Assembly (NCBI RefSeq): GCF_002737755.1
Contig: NZ_PEGH01000018.1
Span: forward strand, 496,001-560,000
Direction of reading: 5' to 3'
Length of the DNA stretch: 64,000 nucleotides
Source: Caulobacter sp. BP25
GTDB lineage: Bacteria > Pseudomonadota > Alphaproteobacteria > Caulobacterales > Caulobacteraceae
In this document: positions 1-11,733 of the stretch, piece after piece
Position numbering within the stretch: position 1 is the stretch's first letter
Layout of the letters: the number at the start of each line of letters is the position of its first letter
Translations under genes and position numbers: made by a program
Notes under the pieces: generated by a model
What the model was told of the DNA's origin: nothing
What the model saw: only the letters and a program-made list of their open reading frames with translations
Database searches by the model: none

Positions 1-2
1 CG

Positions 3-251
3 GTGATCCGCATGGAGCTGGACTTCAAGCGCGCGGCCAAGATCGACGACGCCCTGGTGGTGCGGACCTTGTTCGAGCGGGCCGAGGGCGTGCGGCTGCA
101 TGTGCGCCAGACGATCACCCGGGGCGAGGAGGTTCTGTTCGAGGCCCAGGTGGTCGCGGTCTGCATCAGCCTGTCGGGACGGCCGCGCCGGCCGACGCCG
201 GACATGCTGGCCAAGTTGACGCCCTGGCTGGCGCCCAAAGGCGAGGCCTGA
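3..251 (+). CDS. ybgC: YbgC family acyl-CoA thioesterase, C-terminal part
   Basis: This is the C-terminal part, about 82 residues, of a hotdog-fold acyl-CoA thioesterase of the YbgC family; the 5' end lies outside the window. The visible part has the family's late strands: VRLHVRQTITRGEEVLF followed by EAQVVAVCISLSGRPRRP. The catalytic Asp region is missing because of the window edge. Family members hydrolyse acyl-CoA in the cytoplasm, and ybgC commonly heads the tol-pal cluster. The identification rests mainly on this position just before tolQ plus the strand pattern. Confidence 0.75.
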   Translation: MIRMELDFKRAAKIDDALVVRTLFERAEGVRLHVRQTITRGEEVLFEAQVVAVCISLSGRPRRPTPDMLAKLTPWLAPKGEA

Positions 252-381
252 CCGCGCAGCCTCTCGCCGTCCCCATTTTTTCGGATCGAACGACCCTCGT
301 CATAGTTTCACCCAAGCGCCGCTTCATGCCATACGGCGCAGATCCTTCCTGATCAGACGCCCCAACGGAGCCCTATCCCGC

Positions 382-1077
<696 letters not shown>

Positions 1078-1080
1078 GCC

Positions 1081-1605
1081 ATGGCGATGTCCTCCAACGA
1101 CGCCTTCGCCACGGGAGGCGGCCGTGGCCGCCGCCGTCGCGGCCGCCGCTCGCGCGGGGCGCTGTCCGAGATCAACGTCACGCCGCTGGTCGACGTGATG
1201 CTGGTGCTCTTGATCATCTTCATGATCAGCGCGCCGCTGCTCACCGCCGGCGTGCCGCTGGAGCTGCCCAAGACCGAGGCCGCGGCCCTGCAGAACCAGG
1301 AAGAGCCGATCACTGTCTCGATCCGCAAGGACGGCGGCATTTTTGTCGGCGAGACCCAGATTCCGTTCGAGAACCTCAGCCCCCGGATCAGCGCGATCGC
1401 CGGCGACGGCTATGACAAGCCGATCTTCGTCCGCGCCGACGGCGGAGCGACCTATGAGGTCGTCGCCCAGGTGATGGCGGGCCTTTCGAACGCTGGCTTC
1501 AACAAGATCAATCTGATCACCGAGACGGGCGGTCCGTCTTCCGGTTCGGCCCCGCTCGACGCGCAACCGGCGGCCGACGCGGGCGACCTGCGACCGGCGC
1601 AGTAG
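1081..1605 (+). CDS. tolR: Tol-Pal system protein TolR (ExbD family)
   Basis: TolR, 174 residues, is anchored by one N-terminal membrane helix with a periplasmic domain and partners TolQ in the proton channel. A basic Arg/Gly-rich N-terminus precedes SEINVTPLVDVMLVLLIIFMIS, which contains the conserved transmembrane Asp of the family. The periplasmic ExbD-like domain follows, and the tail is longer than in enterobacteria and rich in Ala, Asp and Pro. It starts 3 bp after tolQ and is 7 bp from tolA, so translation is probably coupled. Confidence 0.96.
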   Translation: MAMSSNDAFATGGGRGRRRRGRRSRGALSEINVTPLVDVMLVLLIIFMISAPLLTAGVPLELPKTEAAALQNQEEPITVSIRKDGGIFVGETQIPFENLSPRISAIAGDGYDKPIFVRADGGATYEVVAQVMAGLSNAGFNKINLITETGGPSSGSAPLDAQPAADAGDLRPAQ

Positions 1606-1612
1606 AGGCGGC

Positions 1613-2422
1613 ATGATCGCTCGCCGCGAACAACGGGTCTCTCCGGCCCTCCTGGCCTCGATCGCGCTGCACGGCGCGGTCGCGGCGCTGGCCGTCTTCG
1701 GACTGCCGTGGCAGTCGTCCAAGCCGATCACCATCGGCGAGTCGGTGCCCGTGACCATCGTCGCCAACGGTCCGACCAATGTCCGTCCGGCCGAGCAGGC
1801 GCCGGTCGAGCAGACGGCCCAGGCGCCGGAGCCGGAGGCGCAGGCGACGCCGCAGCCGCCCGCTCCGACCCCCGCCCCAACCCCGACGCCTGCGCCCGCT
1901 CCGCCGCCCAAGCCGGCGCCGGTTCCCAAGCCCGCGCCGACGCCGGCCAAGCCAACGCCGCAGAAGAAGACCGAAAACAACGACTTCTTCGCCTCGATGG
2001 AAGCCACCCTAGCCAAGACCAAGAAGGCGACCGGCAAGCCGACCTCGAACGCGCCGAAGGGCCCCGCTCGCCAGGAGACATCCGTGTCGGCGCGTCCCGC
2101 TCTGGGCGCGGCCACGGGACTCTCAGCCTCGGCGCTGGGCCGCCTGCAGGGCGAGGTTCAGGATCGCTGGAACCCCAATTGCGAGGTCGAGGGCGGGGCC
2201 AACGTCAACGTCCGCGTCGTGTTCGTGATCGGTCCGGGCGGCCGTGTCGTCGGACAGCCGGAGTCGCCGGGCACGTCATCGCCCGACCCGGTGGTCAAGG
2301 CGGCCTCGGACCGCGCCATCCGCGCGTTGTTCGCCGCCTCGCCGTTCGCCTATCTGCCGCCCGATCTGTACGGTCAGAAAATCGCCCTGAACTTCAACGC
2401 AAAACAGGCCTGTTCGCGTTGA
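1613..2422 (+). CDS. tolA: Tol-Pal system protein TolA
   Basis: TolA, 269 residues, is the inner-membrane-anchored protein that spans the periplasm and contacts TolB and Pal. One membrane helix lies near residues 13-30 ([18 protein letters not shown]). The central region, about 60-130, is Pro/Ala/Lys-rich with repeated PxPAPxP units, where enterobacterial TolA has an Ala/Lys helix. The C-terminal domain ([17 protein letters not shown] through YGQKIALNF) is TonB/TolA-like. The stop codon TGA overlaps an in-frame ATG that could be an upstream start for tolB. Confidence 0.93.
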   Translation: MIARREQRVSPALLASIALHGAVAALAVFGLPWQSSKPITIGESVPVTIVANGPTNVRPAEQAPVEQTAQAPEPEAQATPQPPAPTPAPTPTPAPAPPPKPAPVPKPAPTPAKPTPQKKTENNDFFASMEATLAKTKKATGKPTSNAPKGPARQETSVSARPALGAATGLSASALGRLQGEVQDRWNPNCEVEGGANVNVRVVFVIGPGGRVVGQPESPGTSSPDPVVKAASDRAIRALFAASPFAYLPPDLYGQKIALNFNAKQACSR

Positions 2423-2451
2423 TGTTGGGAAAGAACAAGAGGGAGACCCCG

Positions 2452-3750
2452 ATGCGCTTGAAGGCACTTGTGCTCATGGCCGCCGTCCTGATGAGCGGCC
2501 CGGCCTTCGTCACGCCGGCCGCCGCGCAGATCGAGGTCGACATCAACGCCGGCGCGGTCAAGCCGATGCCGATCGCCGTGCCGGCCTTCTCGGGCGCCAC
2601 GCGCGGGGCCGAGATCGCCCAGGTCATCACCGGCAATCTTGAGCGCTCGGGCCTGTTTCAGCCGCTTAACGTCTCGGGCGTTCCGGACAAGCTGGCCGAC
2701 GTCAACATCCAGCCGCGCTTCCCAGACTGGCAGGCCACCGGCGCCCAGGCCCTGATCAACGGCCAGGTCACGGTCGGTCCCGACGGCGGTCTGCGCGTCG
2801 ACTTCCGCCTGTGGGACGTCTTCTCGCAGCAGCAGTTGCTGGGCCTGCAATTTTCCTCGACGCCGGACAACTGGCGCCGCGTGGCCCACAAGATCAGCGA
2901 CGCGGTCTATGAGCGCCTGACCGGCGAGAAGGGCTATTTCGACACCCGCGTGGCCTTCGTCGCCGAGAGTGGCCCCAAGCTCAACCGCGTCAAGCGCCTG
3001 GCGATCATGGACCAGGACGGCGCCAATCCGCAGTACCTGACCGATGGCTCGTACATCGTCATGACGCCGCGCTTCAGCTCCACCAGCCAGGAGCTGACCT
3101 ACATGGCCCTGCGGCCGACGGGGTCGTCGATCTACCTGCTGAACCTGGAGACCAGCCGCCAGGAGACGGTCGGCAAGTTCCCCGGCATGGTGTTCGCTCC
3201 GCGCTTCTCGCCCGACGGCGGCAAGGTCGCCTTCTCGGTGGAGCGGGCCGGCAACAGCGACATCTATGTGATGGACCTGCGCAGCCGCGCGACGACCCGC
3301 ATCACCACGGACCCGGCCATCGACACCTCGCCCTCGTTCTCGCCGGACGGGACCAAGATCGCTTTCAACTCCGACCGCGGCGGCCAGGCGCAGCTCTATG
3401 TGATGAATACCGACGGCTCTGGCGTGCGCCGGATTTCCTACGGCGGCGGCCGCTATACGACCCCGGTGTGGAGCCCGCGCGGAGACTTCATCGCCTTCAC
3501 CAAGCAGACGGGCGGCCAGTTCCACATCGGGGTCATGCGTCCGGACGGCAGCGATGAGCGCCTCTTGACCACCAGCTATCTGGACGAGGGTCCGACCTGG
3601 GCGCCGAACGGCCGGGTGCTGATGTTCTTCCGCGAAGGCGGCGGCGGTGTTCCCAAGCTTTGGACTGTGGACATCACCGGCCGGATCCTGCGGCCGGCGG
3701 CCTACAACGGCTCGGGTTCAGACCCGGCCTGGTCGCCGCTTTTAGACTGA
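2452..3750 (+). CDS. tolB: Tol-Pal system beta-propeller protein TolB
   Basis: TolB, 432 residues, is a periplasmic protein linking TolA to the lipoprotein Pal. The start at [16 protein letters not shown] gives a clear signal peptide ending near AAAQ and follows a GGGAGA ribosome site. An in-frame ATG at 2422 overlapping the tolA stop would only add [10 protein letters not shown]. The N-terminal domain occupies roughly residues 25-160. A six-bladed propeller follows with repeated SPDG/DIYVMDL units. The length matches the family. Confidence 0.95.
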   Translation: MRLKALVLMAAVLMSGPAFVTPAAAQIEVDINAGAVKPMPIAVPAFSGATRGAEIAQVITGNLERSGLFQPLNVSGVPDKLADVNIQPRFPDWQATGAQALINGQVTVGPDGGLRVDFRLWDVFSQQQLLGLQFSSTPDNWRRVAHKISDAVYERLTGEKGYFDTRVAFVAESGPKLNRVKRLAIMDQDGANPQYLTDGSYIVMTPRFSSTSQELTYMALRPTGSSIYLLNLETSRQETVGKFPGMVFAPRFSPDGGKVAFSVERAGNSDIYVMDLRSRATTRITTDPAIDTSPSFSPDGTKIAFNSDRGGQAQLYVMNTDGSGVRRISYGGGRYTTPVWSPRGDFIAFTKQTGGQFHIGVMRPDGSDERLLTTSYLDEGPTWAPNGRVLMFFREGGGGVPKLWTVDITGRILRPAAYNGSGSDPAWSPLLD

Positions 3751-3968
3751 CAAATTGTCGGGCAAAGCAACCTTAGCCTTGCGAGTGCGTTCCCAGGGCA
3801 CTAACTCGAAGATGCTGGGCGCCGAGCGCTCTCTAGCGGAAGAGTTTCAATGTCGTCTGACGGAGTTCTGACGTCATTGTGAGGTATGGTCTGACATTTA
3901 AAAGGTCCATTCGCGGCGTCTCGCAGGTATGGATCAGGTCCAAAGTTGTTGACTTGAGGAGAAACTGG

Positions 3969-4520
3969 ATGAGCTTCGACACCCAGCGCGCCGCTAGACT
4001 GGCGCTCGTCGGCCTGGCCGCCGCCTCGCTTGCCGCCTGCGCTTCGCGTCCGAAGCCCCAGCCCGCCGCGCCGGCTCCCCAGCCGCCGCCCGTTCAAGAG
4101 CCCGCGCCCTACACGCCGCCGCAGCCGCCGCCGGTCGCCCAAGGTCCGCTGCCCGGTTCGGTGCAGGACTTCGTGGTCAATGTCGGCGACCGCGTCTATT
4201 TCGACACCGACGAATATTCGGTCCGCGCCGACGCCCAGCCGGTCCTGGCTGGTCAGGCTCAGTGGCTGAACCGCTATTCGGCCGTGAAGGTCCGCATCGA
4301 AGGCAACGCCGACGAACGCGGCACCCGCGAATACAACCTGGCCCTCGGCGCCCGCCGCGCCAACGCTGTGCGCGACTTCCTGATCGCCCAGGGCGTGGCC
4401 GCCTCGCGCATCGAAACGATCTCGTTCGGCAAGGAAAAGCCGATCGACGCTGGCACGACCGAAGAGGCCTGGGCCAAGAACCGTAACGGCCACACGGCCA
4501 TCACGGACGGCGCTCGCTAA
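3969..4520 (+). CDS. pal: Peptidoglycan-associated lipoprotein Pal
   Basis: Pal, 183 residues, is an outer-membrane lipoprotein that binds peptidoglycan and TolB. The start at MSFDTQRAARL has a strong GAGGAG ribosome site and yields a lipoprotein signal with lipobox LAAC (Cys24). A Pro/Gln-rich linker follows, and then an OmpA-like domain with VYFDTDEYSVRADA and NADERGTREYNLALGARRA, the diaminopimelate-binding region. It lies 218 bp after tolB, so it may have its own promoter in addition to read-through, and it is followed by a strong terminator. Confidence 0.96.
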   Translation: MSFDTQRAARLALVGLAAASLAACASRPKPQPAAPAPQPPPVQEPAPYTPPQPPPVAQGPLPGSVQDFVVNVGDRVYFDTDEYSVRADAQPVLAGQAQWLNRYSAVKVRIEGNADERGTREYNLALGARRANAVRDFLIAQGVAASRIETISFGKEKPIDAGTTEEAWAKNRNGHTAITDGAR

Positions 4521-4536
4521 GCGCTACGCTAAAATG

Positions 4537-4570
4537 GGGCGGCGTCTCATCGAGATGCCGCCCTAGTTTT
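4537..4570 (+). terminator. Rho-independent terminator after pal
   Basis: A 12-bp stem (GGGCGGCGTCTC paired with GAGATGCCGCCC, one G-T pair) with a 3-nt loop is followed by TAGTTTT. It lies 16 bp after the pal stop and separates pal from cpoB. Confidence 0.85.
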
Positions 4571-4598
4571 GTCTGCCTCCTGGGGCTAGATCACGGTC

Positions 4599-5459
4599 AT
4601 GAAGCTCAAATCCGCCCTGCTTGCCGTCCTGTTCGCGTCCAGCGCCGCCGTGGCGATGGCCCAGACCCCGCTGCCCGAAGTCGACCCGCTGGACGATCGC
4701 TCGGTCAAGCGCGTGGAACGGATGGAAAAGGTGGTCCGCGAGCTGCGCGCGATCGTCTTTCAGGGGCGCGACACCGGCAAGCCCGTGGTGGTTCAGCCCG
4801 CCGAGACCGACGCTCAGATCGCCGCCCTGAACGACCGGATCACCGATCTTGAGCAGACCCTGACCAAACTGAACGGTCAGAACGAGGCCGTCACCTTCGA
4901 GCTGAACAAGGCCAACAGGGCCGCCGTCGATCAGAAGGCTCGCGCCGACGCGCTGGAGCAGCGTTTAGCGGCGATCGAAAAGACCCTGGCCGACCTACAG
5001 GCGGCGGCCGCCGCCCAGACCGCCGCCGCTCAGAATGCTAGCGAGGCCGTTCCCCCGCCGCCCCCGCCGCCGGCCGATCCGGCCGTGGCCTTCAAGCAGG
5101 CTCGGCAGCTGCTGCTGGATGGCGACTACGCCAATGCCGAGCAGGCCTTCTCGACCTATGTCACGAACTATCCGGACAACGCCAAGACGCCGGAGGCCCG
5201 CTATTGGCTGGGCGAGACCCTGTTCGTCCGCGAGGCCTATACCGACGCCGCCGCCGCCTATATCGGCGCGATCCGGGGCTGGCCGCAGACGACCTGGGGT
5301 CCCGACGCGACCTTGAAGCTGGCCCGCGCGATGGTGGCTTTGAAGAAACCCACTGAGGCTTGCCGCACTCTGGACGAGCTTTCCAAGCGCTATCCGAAAG
5401 CCTCGTCGCAGATCACCTCCCGCGCGGCCTCGACCCGTGTCGCGGCGAAGTGTTCCTGA
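4599..5459 (+). CDS. cpoB: Tol-Pal-associated coordinator CpoB (YbgF)
   Basis: CpoB/YbgF, 286 residues, is a periplasmic protein that in E. coli coordinates peptidoglycan synthesis with Tol-Pal driven constriction. It starts with a signal peptide (MKLKSALLAVLFASSAAVAMAQ). A coiled-coil follows at about residues 65-135 (IAALNDRITDLEQTLTKL). After a Pro-rich linker come TPR repeats at about 160-280 (AFKQARQLLLDGDYANAEQAF, TPEARYWLGETLFV). The domain order is that of the family, and it is in its usual place after pal. Confidence 0.93.
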   Translation: MKLKSALLAVLFASSAAVAMAQTPLPEVDPLDDRSVKRVERMEKVVRELRAIVFQGRDTGKPVVVQPAETDAQIAALNDRITDLEQTLTKLNGQNEAVTFELNKANRAAVDQKARADALEQRLAAIEKTLADLQAAAAAQTAAAQNASEAVPPPPPPPADPAVAFKQARQLLLDGDYANAEQAFSTYVTNYPDNAKTPEARYWLGETLFVREAYTDAAAAYIGAIRGWPQTTWGPDATLKLARAMVALKKPTEACRTLDELSKRYPKASSQITSRAASTRVAAKCS

Positions 5460-5463
5460 CACC

Positions 5464-6741
5464 GTGAACCCTCTCTCAAAGAGAGAGGGGGTTTCGCGCA
5501 CTTTCGACCGACGTCTGGATGCCCTGTCCAAGGCTCCGCTGGCCGTTGGCTTCTCCGGCGGCGGCGACTCCCTGTTCCTGTTGAAGGCGACGCTAGACTG
5601 GGCGCGGCCGCGCGGTCGTCCCGTGCTGGCGCTTGTCGTCGATCACCAACTGCAGGAGGGCAGCGCCCGCTGGACCGCCGAAGCGGTGGAGAAGGCCCGG
5701 CGCCTAGGCGCCGATGCGCGCGCCCTGGCCTGGACCGGTCCCAAGCCCATGTCTGGTCTGCCCGCCGCCGCCCGTCGCGCGCGCCATGCCTTGCTGGCCG
5801 AGGCCGCCCGCGATGCCGGAGCCTTGGTCCTGCTGCTGGGCCATACGGCCAGCGATCTGGCCGAGAGCGCGGTGATGCGGGCTGAGGGCTCGACCGTTCC
5901 CGACCCGCGCGAATGGGCCCCGTCCCCCGTCTGGCCGGAGGGGCGAGGGGTTTTCCTGCTACGGCCGCTGCTGTCCCTCGCCCGCGCCGAGATCCGGGCG
6001 GCCTTGGCCGCCGAGGGCGAAACCTGGCTGGAGGATCCCGCCAACGTCGATTTGCGCTATGCCCGAGCGCGCGCCAGGGCCAGCGGCGCGGAAGAGGCGG
6101 CTTCGGAGCTGGAAGCCGCGAGGCCGCCCCCCGCCTTCGCCATCGACGCGGCGGGGGCCATTCGCCTCCCGCGGGACATCGCGGCGGCTCATCTGGCCGC
6201 CGCCCTGCTGTGCGCCGCCGGAACCGAGCGGCCGCCGCGCGGCGAGCGGCTGGAGCGGCTAGTCCAGCGCCTGCGGAGCGATGAGGCCTTCACGGCCACC
6301 CTGGCCGGCGCGCGGATCGAGGCCGGGGCCGATGCGCTGATCTGCCGCGACGCCGGCGAAACGGCGCGGGGCGGTCTCGCGCCGCTTTCGCTGACGCCGG
6401 GCGAGATCGGGGTCTGGGACGGCCGCTGGGAGATCGCCGCCGGTTTTGAGCCGCTGACCATCGTCGCGTTGAAAGGCCGAGCCCTAGCCCTCTCGCCCGA
6501 GCAGCGTGCGCGCCTGGCCAAGCTTCCCGCCGCGACCCGGCCCAGCCTGCCGCTGCTGCTGCGACAAGGCGCGGCGCCGTGCGCGCCCGCGCTTGACGGC
6601 CCGGAGTTTGCAGTCGAAGGGGGAGGGGGCGCGCGTCTCCTCGTTGTGGATCGTTTCGAGGCCGCCGTGGGCCTTTGTGACCAAGAATGCGTGACTGCGC
6701 GTCTCGTCCGTGGCGCAACCGCTTGCGAGCCCTTATCTTGA
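5464..6741 (+). CDS. tilS: tRNA(Ile)-lysidine synthase TilS
   Basis: TilS ligates lysine to C34 of the CAU-anticodon tRNA(Ile) so that AUA is read as isoleucine; the enzyme is cytoplasmic. The PP-loop signature SGGGDS lies at residues 31-36. It is followed by VVDHQL and by [15 protein letters not shown], a variant of the family's GHHxxDxxET motif. The start is uncertain: GTG 5464 is used here, while GTG 5437 would overlap cpoB by 23 bp. A 9-bp stem with an AAA loop covers codons 3-9 of the 5464 start. The gene order cpoB-tilS-ftsH is common in alphaproteobacteria. Confidence 0.9.
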   Translation: MNPLSKREGVSRTFDRRLDALSKAPLAVGFSGGGDSLFLLKATLDWARPRGRPVLALVVDHQLQEGSARWTAEAVEKARRLGADARALAWTGPKPMSGLPAAARRARHALLAEAARDAGALVLLLGHTASDLAESAVMRAEGSTVPDPREWAPSPVWPEGRGVFLLRPLLSLARAEIRAALAAEGETWLEDPANVDLRYARARARASGAEEAASELEAARPPPAFAIDAAGAIRLPRDIAAAHLAAALLCAAGTERPPRGERLERLVQRLRSDEAFTATLAGARIEAGADALICRDAGETARGGLAPLSLTPGEIGVWDGRWEIAAGFEPLTIVALKGRALALSPEQRARLAKLPAATRPSLPLLLRQGAAPCAPALDGPEFAVEGGGGARLLVVDRFEAAVGLCDQECVTARLVRGATACEPLS

Positions 6742-6775
6742 CGGGCGAAGACCTATCGTTGGGAAGACGAACCGA

Positions 6776-8659
<1,884 letters not shown>

Positions 8660-8683
8660 CCCGCCAAACGCTTCCAAGGATCA

Positions 8684-8710
8684 AGCCGGCTCGAAAGGGC
8701 CGGCTTTTTT
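8684..8710 (+). terminator. Rho-independent terminator after ftsH
   Basis: A 7-bp stem AGCCGGC/GCCGGCT with an 8-nt loop is followed directly by a run of six T. It lies 25 bp after the ftsH stop. Confidence 0.85.
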
Positions 8711-8789
8711 CTTGTCCGGCTGCAACCAGGTCGCGCGCGGATCGTTCAAGCTTGGCCGCAGGTTCGCGGTGAGGGGCTGACGCCGATCC

Positions 8790-10895
8790 ATGGTCATCAC
8801 GGCTACCGACGAAATGGTCGGCGCGAGCGACCTTTCCGCCGCCGAGGGCGCCTTCCTGGCCCGGGGCGGGACGATGGGCGCCGTCATCGCGGCCAGCGAT
8901 TGGGTAGGCGTGGGACTGCCTTCGCCGGGAGCCTGGCCCGCCGCCCTAAAGGTGGCGGTCGGGATGATGCTGGCCTCGCCGATCCCTTCCTTCCTGGCCT
9001 GGGGCGATGCGGCCGTCACGCTCCACAACGACGCCGCGCGCGCCATGCTGGGCCTGCCGGACGCGCTGGGCCGCCCTTTTGCCGAGGCGTTCCCGATCGC
9101 CCAGGGCGCCGAGCTTTTGGCGCGTGGGCGCCTGGGCGAAAGCGTCGTGCTGGAGAACGTCCCGTTCAGCCGACTGGGACAAGAGGCGTGGTGCAACCTC
9201 CTGGCCTCTCCCGTCCGTGATGAGGATGGCGTCGTGCGGGGCGTTCTGGTCCACTGCAACGACATTACCAAGCGCGTCCTCGACGATCGGGCGCGCCTGG
9301 CCGAAGAGCGCCGCTATCGCGCCCTGTTTGAGTCGATGGATGAGGGCTTCTGCGTCATCGAATTCTTCGACGGCCCGCACGGCCCCGACAGCGACTACAT
9401 CCACATCATGGCCAACGCCGCCTATGAGCGGCACGCGGGCATTCCCAATGCCGTTGGCCAGACCCTTCGCGAGATGGTTCCGGACGAGGCCGACGCGTGG
9501 GTGGCGCGCTATGGCGCGGTGCTGCGCACCGGCGAGCCGATCCGCTTCGAGCAGGAGCTGGTCGCCACCGGACGACAGCTTTCGCTCTCGTCGTTCCGCA
9601 TCGAGCCGCCCGAGCTGAAGCAAGTGGCGGTGCTGTTCCAGGACGTCACCGACCGCAATCGGGCTGAGACCGAACTGCGCCATCTGAACGAGACGCTCGA
9701 AGCCCGCGTCGCCCAGGCGCTGGAAGAGCGCGAGCGCACCGAGGAGGCCCTGCGCCAGGCCCAGAAGATGGAGGCGGTCGGCCAGCTGACCGGCGGCCTC
9801 GCTCACGACTTCAACAATCTGCTGGCCGGCATCTCGGGCGCTTTCGAGATGATCGGCGCGCGGCTGGCCCAGGGGCGGACCGGCGACGTCGAGCGCTATC
9901 TGGGCGCCGGACAGGGTGCGGCGCGCCGGGCGGCCGCCTTGACCCACCGCCTGCTGGCCTTCTCCCGCCGCCAGACCCTGGCGCCCAAGGCGATCATCAT
10001 CAACCGGCTGATGGCTGACTTCGTCGAGCTGGTCCGTCGCACGGTGGGACCGTCGATCGAGGTGGACATGATCGCCGCCACCGGGCTCTGGCCGACCCTA
10101 GTCGACGCCAACCAGCTGGAAAACGCGCTGTTGAACCTGTGCATCAACGCCCGCGACGCCATGCCGGAGGGGGGGCGCATCACGATCGAGACCGGCAACC
10201 GCTGGCTCGACGACCGCATCGCCCGCGAGCAGGGGCTAGAGCCGGGCCAATACGTCTCGGTCTGTGTCAGCGACACGGGCTCTGGCATCGACAAGGCGAC
10301 GCTGGAGCGGGTGTTCGATCCCTTCTTTACGACCAAGCCGATTGGCCAGGGAACGGGTCTGGGCCTGTCTATGGTCTATGGCTTCGCGCGGCAGTCGAAC
10401 GGCCACGTGCGGATCTATTCCGAGGTCGGCCAGGGCACGATGGTCTGTCTCTATCTGCCACGCCACCTGGGCGAGGAGGACGAGGAGTCAGCGTTCGCGC
10501 CGCTCGACGCGCCGCTGATGCATGCCAACCAGACCGTGCTGGTGGTCGACGACGAACCGACCGTGCGGATGCTGGTGACGGACGCCCTGAGCGAACTGGG
10601 CTATGCCTGCCTGGAGGCTCAGGATGGGGCGGCGGGGCTGCGCGTGCTGCAGAGCGACCGCCGTGTCGATCTGCTGATCACCGATGTCGGCCTGCCCGGC
10701 GGGCTGAACGGGCGCCAGGTGGCCGACGCGGCGCGCGCTCTGCGGCCGGACCTGAAGGTCCTGTTCATCACGGGCTACGCCGAGAACGCGGTCCTGAATC
10801 ACGGCCATATCCAGCACGGCATGGAGGTGCTGACCAAGCCCTTCGCGATCGGCGACCTGACCGGGCGGATCGACCGGATGCTGCGCGACGCGTAA
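8790..10895 (+). CDS. PAS-domain hybrid histidine kinase with C-terminal receiver
   Basis: This cytoplasmic hybrid sensor kinase has 701 residues. Two PAS-like regions (about 45-165 and 170-300) are followed by a short coiled-coil and a HisKA domain. The phospho-acceptor is probably H339 in GQLTGGLAHDFNNLLAGI. The ATPase domain has NLCINARDAMP (N box), VSDTGSGI and GTGLGLSMVYG. The C-terminal receiver domain starts near 580 (TVLVVDDEP) with D632 as the likely phospho-site. No membrane segment is visible, so a soluble signal is likely. The ligand and partner cannot be told from sequence. folP starts 10 bp downstream. Confidence 0.9.
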   Translation: MVITATDEMVGASDLSAAEGAFLARGGTMGAVIAASDWVGVGLPSPGAWPAALKVAVGMMLASPIPSFLAWGDAAVTLHNDAARAMLGLPDALGRPFAEAFPIAQGAELLARGRLGESVVLENVPFSRLGQEAWCNLLASPVRDEDGVVRGVLVHCNDITKRVLDDRARLAEERRYRALFESMDEGFCVIEFFDGPHGPDSDYIHIMANAAYERHAGIPNAVGQTLREMVPDEADAWVARYGAVLRTGEPIRFEQELVATGRQLSLSSFRIEPPELKQVAVLFQDVTDRNRAETELRHLNETLEARVAQALEERERTEEALRQAQKMEAVGQLTGGLAHDFNNLLAGISGAFEMIGARLAQGRTGDVERYLGAGQGAARRAAALTHRLLAFSRRQTLAPKAIIINRLMADFVELVRRTVGPSIEVDMIAATGLWPTLVDANQLENALLNLCINARDAMPEGGRITIETGNRWLDDRIAREQGLEPGQYVSVCVSDTGSGIDKATLERVFDPFFTTKPIGQGTGLGLSMVYGFARQSNGHVRIYSEVGQGTMVCLYLPRHLGEEDEESAFAPLDAPLMHANQTVLVVDDEPTVRMLVTDALSELGYACLEAQDGAAGLRVLQSDRRVDLLITDVGLPGGLNGRQVADAARALRPDLKVLFITGYAENAVLNHGHIQHGMEVLTKPFAIGDLTGRIDRMLRDA

Positions 10896-10905
10896 AAGCC
10901 AGGCC

Positions 10906-11733
10906 ATGAGCCTCGCCGCCCGTTCAGCCGCCTCGCGCCCCCAGGTCATGGGGATCGTCAATGTCACGCCCGACAGCTTCTCGGACGGCGGGCGGTTCTT
11001 CGACTCGGGCGAGGGGATCGAGCATGCGCGACGGCTGATCGCCCAGGGCGCCGACATCCTCGATATCGGCGGCGAGAGCACCCGGCCCGGCGCGACCCCT
11101 GTCTCGGCCTTCGAGGAGATTCGCCGGGTGGTTCCGGTGATCGAAGCCGCGCGGGCGGCCAGCGCCGTTCCCATCTCGATCGACACCATGAAGTCCGAGG
11201 TCGCCCGCGCGGCGGTCAAGGCCGGCGCGACGATCTGGAACGACGTCAGCGCCCTGCGCTTTTCGCCCGACGCGCCCGAGGTCGCCGCCGAGCTGGGCTG
11301 CGAGGTCGTGCTGATGCACATGCTGGGCGAGCCCGGCTCCATGCAGGACGCGCCGCGCTATGACGACGTGGTCGCCGAGGTCGAGGCCTTCCTGCTGGCC
11401 CGCGCCTTTACCGCCATGGCCGCCGGGGTGGCCAAGGAGAAAATCTGGCTCGATCCCGGCATCGGCTTTGGCAAGACGCCTGCGCACAATCTGGCCCTGC
11501 TGGCGGCGCTGCCGAGGTTGGTGGCCCTGGGCTATCCGGTCCTGCTGGGCGCCAGCCGCAAGCGGTTCATCGCCAGCGTCGATCCGTCGGCGCGTGAGGC
11601 CGACGACCGCCTGGGCGGCTCCCTGGCCGCGCACCTCGCGGGCGCCGCCGCTGGTGTGGCGGCGGTGCGGGTCCACGACGTGCGTGAGACCGTCCAGGCC
11701 TTGGCGGTGCAGGCGGCGATCGCGGGGGGTTAG
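10906..11733 (+). CDS. folP: Dihydropteroate synthase
   Basis: FolP, 275 residues, condenses 6-hydroxymethyl-dihydropterin pyrophosphate with p-aminobenzoate in folate synthesis. Diagnostic blocks are MGIVNVTPDSFSDGG, GGESTRPGA, WLDPGIGFGK and LLGASRKRFI. It starts 10 bp after the hybrid kinase gene, so it may be co-transcribed. Its stop codon overlaps the stop of the convergent glycosidase gene by 4 bp. A probable pabB, which supplies p-aminobenzoate, starts at the far end of the window. Confidence 0.95.
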   Translation: MSLAARSAASRPQVMGIVNVTPDSFSDGGRFFDSGEGIEHARRLIAQGADILDIGGESTRPGATPVSAFEEIRRVVPVIEAARAASAVPISIDTMKSEVARAAVKAGATIWNDVSALRFSPDAPEVAAELGCEVVLMHMLGEPGSMQDAPRYDDVVAEVEAFLLARAFTAMAAGVAKEKIWLDPGIGFGKTPAHNLALLAALPRLVALGYPVLLGASRKRFIASVDPSAREADDRLGGSLAAHLAGAAAGVAAVRVHDVRETVQALAVQAAIAGG

